Assembly (NCBI RefSeq): GCF_000321225.1
Contig: NW_004450287.1
Coordinates: forward strand, 2,962,209-3,026,208
DNA: 64,000 nt
Direction of reading: 5' to 3'
DNA from: Odobenus rosmarus divergens
Taxonomy: Eukaryota; Chordata; Mammalia; Carnivora; Odobenidae
Made by a program: the position numbers and the translations under genes. The notes beneath the pieces are model-generated. The model worked only from the letters and a program-made list of their open reading frames with translations, did not search any database and was not told where the DNA came from. Positions 57,905 to 64,000 of the stretch are shown here, in pieces (positions within the stretch are counted from its first letter, which is position 1; every line of letters starts with the position of its first letter).

Positions 57905-58508
57905 ATTAGTCAGGGTCCAGTCAGAACACAGAAATGAACATAGAACATTTAATTTAAAGAATTATTAACTAATTACAGGCAGCTACTATTAAGGGATAAA
58001 GAGAACCCTATAGAATACAAGAATAATAGATACAGAGACCAGCTACTACTTCTAGGACTGAGAGCTTAACCAAAGGAAGAAACAAAGTTGGAAAAGATTT
58101 CCCACCCCAAAGACTGAGATTCATACCTTCCTGGAAAGAATCTGTATGTAGTCCCATTGGATGGTAGGGAATTTGGCTGAGGAGCCACTTGCAAGGACTC
58201 TGGCAAATAGGAAACTGCCTGATGGGGAATGATGTGCCTAGAAGCCACCCATTGGGGCACCAGAAAGACATCCTGAGATGCTTCCCACTGGAGTGCCATC
58301 GAGACTTGCTGAGAAGCTTTTCACTGGGTATCTGGTAAATCTTGTTGGCAAGCCTGCTGGGGTGCAATTGAAATTCCCTGGGAGTCCCCCCACCTTGCCT
58401 ACACTACCTATGAAACTCATGGAGAGTGAATGCCACTGGATGTCCTGCATACCAGTGGTGGCTGTACAGTGCAGAACAGGAGCAAAAGCATACCAGGGCT
58501 AGAACCAT
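57905..58508 (-). mobile_element. LTR-like segment (ERV flank, tentative)
   Basis: Opens 'tgtattagtcagggtccagtcagaacacag' and continues 'acatttaatttaaagaattattaac'. A similar, more decayed string lies at 61,640-61,740. The pair brackets ERV-derived sequence, so these may be the two LTRs. It contains the 36-bp minisatellite. Open frames here (58,008-58,367 minus and others) follow from the repeat period being a multiple of three. Confidence 0.45.
58176..58379. repeat. 36-bp minisatellite, about 5.7 units
   Basis: Degenerate units start at 58,176, 58,236, 58,272, 58,308 and 58,344, each 36 bases, with a 24-base partial unit at 58,212. Shared skeleton: 'gctgag.agc' at the start and 'ctggtaaatctt'-like at the end (compare 58,176 and 58,308). 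Confidence 0.85.
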
Positions 58509-58516
58509 CCCTCTTG

Positions 58517-58720
58517 CAGTGTTGTTGTTCTTGTTCTTCTTCTTTTTTATTAGAGAGAGAGAGACAGAAAGAGAAGGAGGGGTCAAGGGAGATGGAGAGA
58601 AAGAATCTTAAGCTCCATACTGGGTGTGAAGCCCAACATGGGGCTCCATCTCAAGACCCTGAGATCATGACTGAACTGAAATTAAGAGTCGGATGCCTAA
58701 CCCACTGAGCCGTCCAGTGC
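58517..58720 (-). mobile_element. CAN-SINE (diverged)
   Basis: An older copy with 'ctgagccgtccagtgcccc' head end and a (GTT/CTT)n-like tail. Short TSD 'ccctcttg' at 58,509-58,516 and 58,721-58,728. It splits or borders the LTR-like segment. Confidence 0.85.
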
Positions 58721-59559
58721 CCCTCTTGTTCTCTTTACTTACAGTTTAACATTGTGCCAACTGGCAAAGTAGAAATGTTTGCAAGATTCAGATTGAGGGT
58801 CACAAACAAAGCAAAGAAGAATTTTTAGCCTAGAGGCAAATAGTTGTTAAGTGGCACAGTCCACTCCTTTGGTTATAGTAACAAAACAACTCTATGTTTC
58901 CATTTAACCAGGTAGAGCTACAATTAAAGTTGTCAACTATTCCCTGAAATGTGAAGAAAATGATTACCAAGAGTCATTTTATCCATTGCTAGCTCTACTA
59001 AATTACTCTTCAAATTCTGTCCTTCTGTACAAGGATATAGAAGAAGAATATAACTAGCATATATAAACACATGCATAGACAAGCAAAGAGAAAAGAAACA
59101 AAGCTACTATGTATCTTGATTCCATAACCGGTCACAAGTCTGTAATTGGCCTATGACTACCTTTTTCTACTACCATTCTGTATTACCTTGCTCTCAACAG
59201 GAACCTCAGTTGGTTGGGGTTTTACCTGTTGAAGTTATTCAAAAACTGATTTCCATTCCCAAAGGATCTGATTGTTCAACAGTCCCTTTTTTGCTTGCTT
59301 TAGTCTTTTTAAATTTTCTTTTTAAGTACTAAAAGTCATTTGAGCGATTTTCCTGGATTCTAGATATAGTACTCTTTTCCCTCAATTGTATAGCATTTAC
59401 CCAATTTCTCCTTGGTAATTGGGATCAACACTCTAGCCAGTAAGATAAGTCCTTTTTTTTCTGCCTGCTGAATCAGTGGCATCAAGAGCCCCAAATGGCA
59501 GGCCCACCTTAAAATTAAATGGAACCATTATTGTGCTTCATGGTGAAAGCATTCCTCCC

Positions 59560-60290
59560 TTGGGGACCAATACCTCCCAACCAACAGAGTTCAGAGTTTT
59601 CAGGAGAGAAGCAGAAGTTATCGGAGTGCCTTATTAAGTTGAAGAGTGAGAGGAGCCAGTGCGGTGATTACCCTTTGATTCCAGGACCCATGTATTTTCG
59701 ATCTGGGGGAGATAGCGCAGTACTACGACCTCTCGTTCAAAGGATAGTCACCATCCTCTAAGACAAGTCAGTTGCTTCCCAGCTGGCACCAAATCTGAGT
59801 TTTTAGTAAGTCATTACACATTCTGATTAGACCACCTGATTCTAGGTGATGGAGTATATGGTAAGATCAATTATTTCCATTGCCTTGAGACTTGGCTGCA
59901 TGACATTTGCTATGAAATGAGTTCCTTTACCAGAAATAAATGCTGTGCAGAATGCGATGGTGATGGGTAAGGAATTCATCTATGAGTTTGTGGGTATTTG
60001 TGCTGGCAGATGAATTACTGGCATGACAAGCAATTCCATATCCAGAGTATGTGTCTATTCCAAGTGAGATGGGCTTTTGACCCTTTTATTATGAATTAGA
60101 TTCAGTGTAATCAATCTGTCACCAGGTGGCTGGCTAGTGCCCTGGGGATTGGTGCCATATCAGGATTTTAGTGTTGTTCTCTGCTTTTTGCAGATTAGGC
60201 ACTCAGTAGGAACAGTTGCCAGGTTAGTGTTAACTAAGGGCACATATGTCCATGATGTTGAGCCCTTATGCAGTTCCATTTATGCCTCCA
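59560..60290 (-). pseudogene. ERV-L-like integrase remnant
   Basis: Around 60,062 down to 59,930 the minus strand stays open for about 50 codons and contains GIDTYSGYG, the retroviral integrase core motif around its first catalytic Asp. A Cys-containing upstream segment (CSYxVPNLQK-like, near 60,200) fits the zinc-binding N-terminal domain. Stops interrupt the frame on both sides, so it is inactive. Confidence 0.68.
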
Positions 60291-60815
60291 TGGCCACTTC
60301 ACTTTGGGGCTCATTCAAAAAGTACTGGGATTTCTGGGAAAAGAAGTTGACCAACATCCATAGAGCATGTCACATTGTCTACCTGATTATCATGAGCCCC
60401 TTCAATACTGGCTGCACTTTGGGAGGCTGCTTGTTTATTTTGTTCTGATCACTGGTATATCAGTGCTGCCTTTAATGGGTGATATGCTCATCTTGTCTTT
60501 GATGGTCAAATGTTGCCACTTGGCCTGTGTTATCCAGAGTGCATAACATCCACTGGAATCAAAAATATTTTCTCAATGATAGTATTCCAATAGCCATATA
60601 AAGCTTATAAAAGAGATTAACTATCAAAAACAGAAATGCCTAATTCACTTATGTATTTCTCCATGCCTTAGTGAAAGGAGTATCTCCCGTGCTGCTTTGG
60701 AGGATGTATCTGGGATGAGTTTGTAGGTCACATGCGATAAATCCATGCCAACATTCTTATGGCCTTAAGACTTTAATTCTTATAAAATTTAATTCCTATA
60801 TCCTTAAGACTTTTT

Positions 60816-61009
60816 TTAAAGATTTAATTTATTTATTTATTTGAGAGAGAGAGAATGAGAGATAGAGAGCACGAGGGGGAAGAGGGTCAGAGGGAGAAGC
60901 AGACTCCCCGCTGAGCAGGGAGCCCGATGTGGGACTTGATCCCGGGACTCCAGGATCATGACCCGAGCCGAAGGCAGTCGCTTAACCAACTGAGCCACCC
61001 AGGTGCCCC
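60816..61009 (-). mobile_element. CAN-SINE inside ERV sequence
   Basis: The 15-bp TSD 'tccttaagacttttt' is at 60,801-60,815 and 61,010-61,024. Good match to consensus; younger than the ERV. Confidence 0.97.
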
Positions 61010-61759
61010 TCCTTAAGACTTTTTAATTCCCTCACTACATCATGCCCGAGAGTTTGGGAATATGAACCTCATCTATGGTGGGCCACAAATGAAAGCAAGT
61101 TTCAGTCAGTCAACTGAGTAAGCTGGTAGTGCCACCTCCATCTCCATGAAGTAATACCCTTAATCTGGAATCTCTAATAAGTGCACCAATATCAATGAGA
61201 TACTAATATGAAATCTGTCTGAGAAATCAGTGACGTATCGGGTTGACTCCTGAGAATCAGTAAATAGAAAACCCAGCTCTCTAGTTTTCAGACTGTAATT
61301 TTAGCTGAGAACGAAAAGATGTGAGTTTGGCATTTTCTTTCAGTAAATGCTCCTGTGAAGATATTATACAGTATTTTTAGTCACTAACAGTGCTGTAACA
61401 ATCAAGTTCGGCAGCCACTTGAGTCCCAAGATACTTGTTTTGGTTGGCATATTTTCACAATTGGTGACAGGGGGCAGTTCCATTAATTTTGATTCCACTG
61501 CATGCCATGCATTACACAAATTCTATTCACTCTTGGAAAGGATCTGGGACTTGAGCTCAAAACCAAGGCCACAACCAAACCAATATTAAAATTCCATCTT
61601 TGAGGGTCTATCTCCTGGAAATACTCCCAGTACCAGTTCTGTCCAGTCAAGAGACAGAAATTGCACTACTAATTTGAATAGGAAAAATATTAATGTGAAG
61701 GATATGAAGAATTTAACTTAACACAAAGACTTATTAACTCCAAAGGGGAATTACAATTA

Positions 61760-62285
61760 AGCAGTAAATTGTATTGAGTTTTCTATTATTGCTATAACAA
61801 ATTACCACAAACTTAGTGACGTAGAAAAATTTACAATGTTAGAGTTCTGTTTGTTTGAAGTCTGGCCTGTACTTTACTGAACTTTAAGATGTCAGGAAGG
61901 CTGTGTTCAGTAGTGGAGAATCCATTTCCTTTCCTTCTCCAGCTTCTAAAGGCCACTTATACTCTGCTTCATGACCACTTCCTTCATCTTCAAAGCCAGC
62001 TATGATTTAATCTTTCCTATGTTGCATTTTTCTGGTCCTTCTTCCATCATCATATCTCCCTTTGACTACAGCTGGGAAAATTTCTTAATTTTTAAGGACT
62101 CATGTAATTACATTGGACAGACCCAGATAATACAGGATAATTTCCCATCTCAAAATTGATAACCTTAATTACATCTGTAAGTTTCCTTGTTCCATGTAAA
62201 GTAGCTTGTCTCTGGTTCCAGGGATTAGGGATAGACATCTTTGAAGGGGATATTTTTTGGGCTGCTATAAGATCTCTAAAGAATC
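61760..62285. mobile_element. Ancient LTR-like repeat (family not named)
   Basis: 'ttctattattgctataacaaattaccacaaacttagtgac', 'ccttctccagcttctaaaggccac', 'tcaaagccagctatgattt', 'attacattggacagacccagataatacaggataatttcccatctc' and 'ttccagggattagggatag' are the ordered landmarks of a common mammalian MaLR-like repeat. I recognise the pattern but not the exact name or strand. Confidence 0.6.
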
Positions 62286-62469
62286 CAAGAAAAAATTTTA
62301 AAGGAGCAGCTGCTACCTCTGTAGCTAAGGCAGAGTATAAAGGAAGGAACAAATTTGGAAAAGAGCATCCTCTGTGGTTGAGATTTATGCCTCATTAGCA
62401 AAAGTAAAATATGTAGATGGAAATGGGCAGAAATAGTTCCAAACTTTGATGTTTTCTCTGTCTGGTGGG

Positions 62470-62975
62470 CAAGATAAAAAATGAACACATAAATGAATAA
62501 GTTACTTTAAATAGTATTATATGTGCTGAAGAAAGTATAAAAAAGTATCATATGATAAAATGTTATTGGGAGAAGTGACTAATTTAGATTTGTTGGTCAA
62601 GAAAAAATCTTTTTTAAAAAGTCACATTAGCAGATACTTCATTGGTGTTAAGAAGCTAGCCTTGCAAAGATCTGTAGAAAGAGAATGCAAAGCTCCCCTC
62701 TCCCCTGAGTAGGAACAAATGTAGGGACTTTGTGGAGTACTAAGAAGGGCTATTGGTCTGGATCGTGGTGGTGAGGGGAGGAGTGAAGGATATTATAATA
62801 AAAAGGTAAGGAGTGAGGTACTACAGTGCTCTTTAAGCCAGGAGACAGTAATTAAAGTTTCAAGTTTTCATCAGAATAGGATGAAAAGCAATTAACAGGT
62901 TTTGACAATGTAGTAACATGACCAGATTTATATATTTTTTAAAGATTATTCTTGTCACTGTATGGACAATAGATT
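62470..62975 (-). mobile_element. L2 fragment
   Basis: 'gtaacatgaccagatttatatattttttaaagattattcttgtcactgtatggacaatagattg' is L2 in reverse (…catgatctgatttac…gatcactctggctgctgtgtgg…). The upstream part is weaker. Confidence 0.6.
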
Positions 62976-62984
62976 GTGTCTTAC

Positions 62985-63125
62985 TGATTTTTCTGTCTGC
63001 TCTTTGAAATGTGAGTTATTTGTGGTCAGGGACTGTGCCATTATTGTCATTTAGAATCTGGCTCATTACTTGAAACTTGGTAGACACTCTATACTGTCTT
63101 TTGAATAAATGAATGAATGAGTGAA
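62985..63125 (+). mobile_element. L2 3' end fragment
   Basis: 'tttgtggtcagggactgtgcc', 'tggtagacactctatactg' and 'gaataaatgaatgaatgagtg' form the L2 3' terminus. It faces the preceding L2 piece head to head. Confidence 0.72.
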
Positions 63126-63632
63126 TAGATTAAATAAATAAAATGAAACTGCTTCTCAACAGGGAGTGGTCAAGAGTGAGAAAGGAGTGCCAAGTGGTAG
63201 CAAAAATGTACAGAGCATTCTTCTGAACAAGGCCAGTCTTCCATGGTGATGATAGGGACGGGGAGATTAATCCAGCTAGCAGGTTGCCTATAATCCAAAT
63301 GCCTGCTAAAGGAGTGAGCATTTTTTTGACTTTTTCCAATTTTGAGTTTCCTCCTGAGCATTAATACTGATGGAGACAAGTTAAATAAAATGGTTGTATC
63401 ACTCCATAATGAATACTTTAATAACACTGGCTCTAAGTAAAGATAATTCAATAAGCAATTAGATAGCAGCACCAGGATATTCTTACTAGAGAATAGGTTG
63501 AAGTTAGTTCATTTATACATAAATCATATTCTTACTACTCATGAATCTCATTTATTTTCTGCAGCATAAATTCTTCCCAAACTACTTCCCAAACTTTCTT
63601 CCGAGACTGTTTAAAGCAGATACAGTTTTGCA
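63126..63632. other. Sequence without recognised features
   Basis: Minus-strand frames 63,130-63,339 and 63,170-63,472 have no recognisable domain. Confidence 0.4.
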
Positions 63633-63690
63633 ACGACTGAGCCACCCAGGTGCACCAATAAATAAAATCTTTAAAAAAAATAAAAAAATA
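63633..63690. mobile_element. CAN-SINE head/tail chimera
   Basis: A 24-base inverted SINE head ('acgactgagccacccagg' plus 'tgcacc') is joined directly to a plus-strand SINE tail ('aataaataaaatctttaaaa'). The whole body between is missing. Confidence 0.85.
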
Positions 63691-64000
63691 AAAATGGTAG
63701 AAAGGTAAGTGGTCTTACATACTAAATGTGTGTTGCTAAAATGCCAGACTGGTTAACATCCAGACTGGTTAGAAGAACTATGAGTATAGCAAGGAGAGAA
63801 ATGGATGTGCAAACAAGAAAGAATGTTGACTGTGAAGGTAGATTTTACAGAATGCTGAATTGAAAGAGGGGAGACAAAAGAATAGTCATAGAAGAGAATA
63901 TTGAATTTTAGTCTTGGCTGGAAATTTAGAATGATGAAGACATCTGAAGTGTAACTATACTATTTAGTAAAGGATGCATAGTAGAAATGAAGACGTGGAA
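63691..64000. other. Sequence without recognised features
   Basis: Nothing recognised apart from a short duplication 'ccagactggttaacat'/'ccagactggttagaag' near 63,745. Confidence 0.4.

Larger units (their letters stand above)
58740..61750 (-). mobile_element. ERV-L-like internal sequence (eroded)
   Basis: Minus-strand retroviral sequence without intact frames. The clearest part is integrase (separate entry). Sequence upstream and downstream (for example 'ccaccaggtggctggctagtgccctgggg' near 60,120 and 'agattaggcactcagtagg' near 60,193) follows the usual order of class III (ERV-L) pol in reverse. A SINE interrupts it at 60,816. Limits are approximate. I see no recognisable gag, RT or env. Confidence 0.6.

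Noticed and set aside
58008..58367. Minus-strand frame of 119 aa
   Set aside because: It lies in LTR-like sequence and is kept open by the 36-bp minisatellite (period divisible by three). Other frames on the same and the opposite strand are open too, and no domain is visible.
59519..60448. Plus-strand frames of 80 and 103 aa
   Set aside because: They are antisense to the ERV-L-like pol remnant; the minus strand carries the recognisable integrase motif.
61971..62488. Frames of 62-86 aa on both strands
   Set aside because: They lie in an ancient interspersed repeat and adjacent L2 sequence, with no conserved domain.

Overview
This is mammalian nuclear DNA, almost certainly from a carnivore and probably a caniform. 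The evidence is about 20 copies of the tRNA-derived carnivore SINE (CAN-SINE; head 'ggcgcctgggtggctcag', CT-rich middle, AATAAA-rich tail) and several carnivore-type LINE-1 elements. The sequence is AT-rich and gene-poor. I see no complete host gene, tRNA, rRNA or CRISPR array. Nearly everything recognisable is retrotransposon or ancient repeat, in nested layers.

Layout. 1-1,717: an old L1 3' end, one SINE and plain AT-rich sequence. 1,718-7,591: a full-length but dead L1 on the minus strand (L1-A) between perfect 17-bp target-site duplications (TSDs). 7,592-11,688: SINEs, a MIR, a minus-strand CTAGE/MIA2-family retropseudogene and an L1 3' fragment. 11,689-18,175: a full-length, dead plus-strand L1 (L1-B) whose 3' TSD was later entered by a short SINE. 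18,600-22,900: an ancient minus-strand L1 lacking most of ORF2, with a 5' region made of about 365-bp tandem units. 23-29 kb: SINEs, a decayed plus-strand L1 and a candidate exon of unknown gene near 28.3-28.6 kb. 29,173-29,952: an L1 with a 5' inversion, inserted in a MIR. 30-34 kb: L2, a Tigger-like DNA transposon and a second L1 3' end with a composite 3' UTR. 34.3-37 kb: an old minus-strand L1 carrying SINEs. 37-47 kb: MER5A, more SINEs, old L1 pieces, MIRs and mostly plain sequence. 46.9-47.5 kb: an MLT1-type LTR. About 48.95-50.67 kb: a 5'-truncated syntenin-1 (SDCBP) retrocopy on the minus strand that still has about 200 open codons and carries a SINE in its 3' UTR. 51-57 kb: SINEs and LTR fragments. 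57.9-61.8 kb: an eroded ERV-L-like element on the minus strand with a recognisable integrase stretch and an unusual 36-bp minisatellite. 62-64 kb: L2 fragments and a SINE head/tail chimera.

No set of genes here works together as a pathway or operon. The interest lies in insertion chronology: TSDs give the order of events at several sites, and a few structures (composite L1 3' UTR, extra L1-A 5' leader, SINE 12-bp expansions, L1 tandem 5' units) may define repeat subfamilies. The best candidates for host function are the open SDCBP retrocopy and the candidate exon; both are unproven. I found no convincing new biological system.
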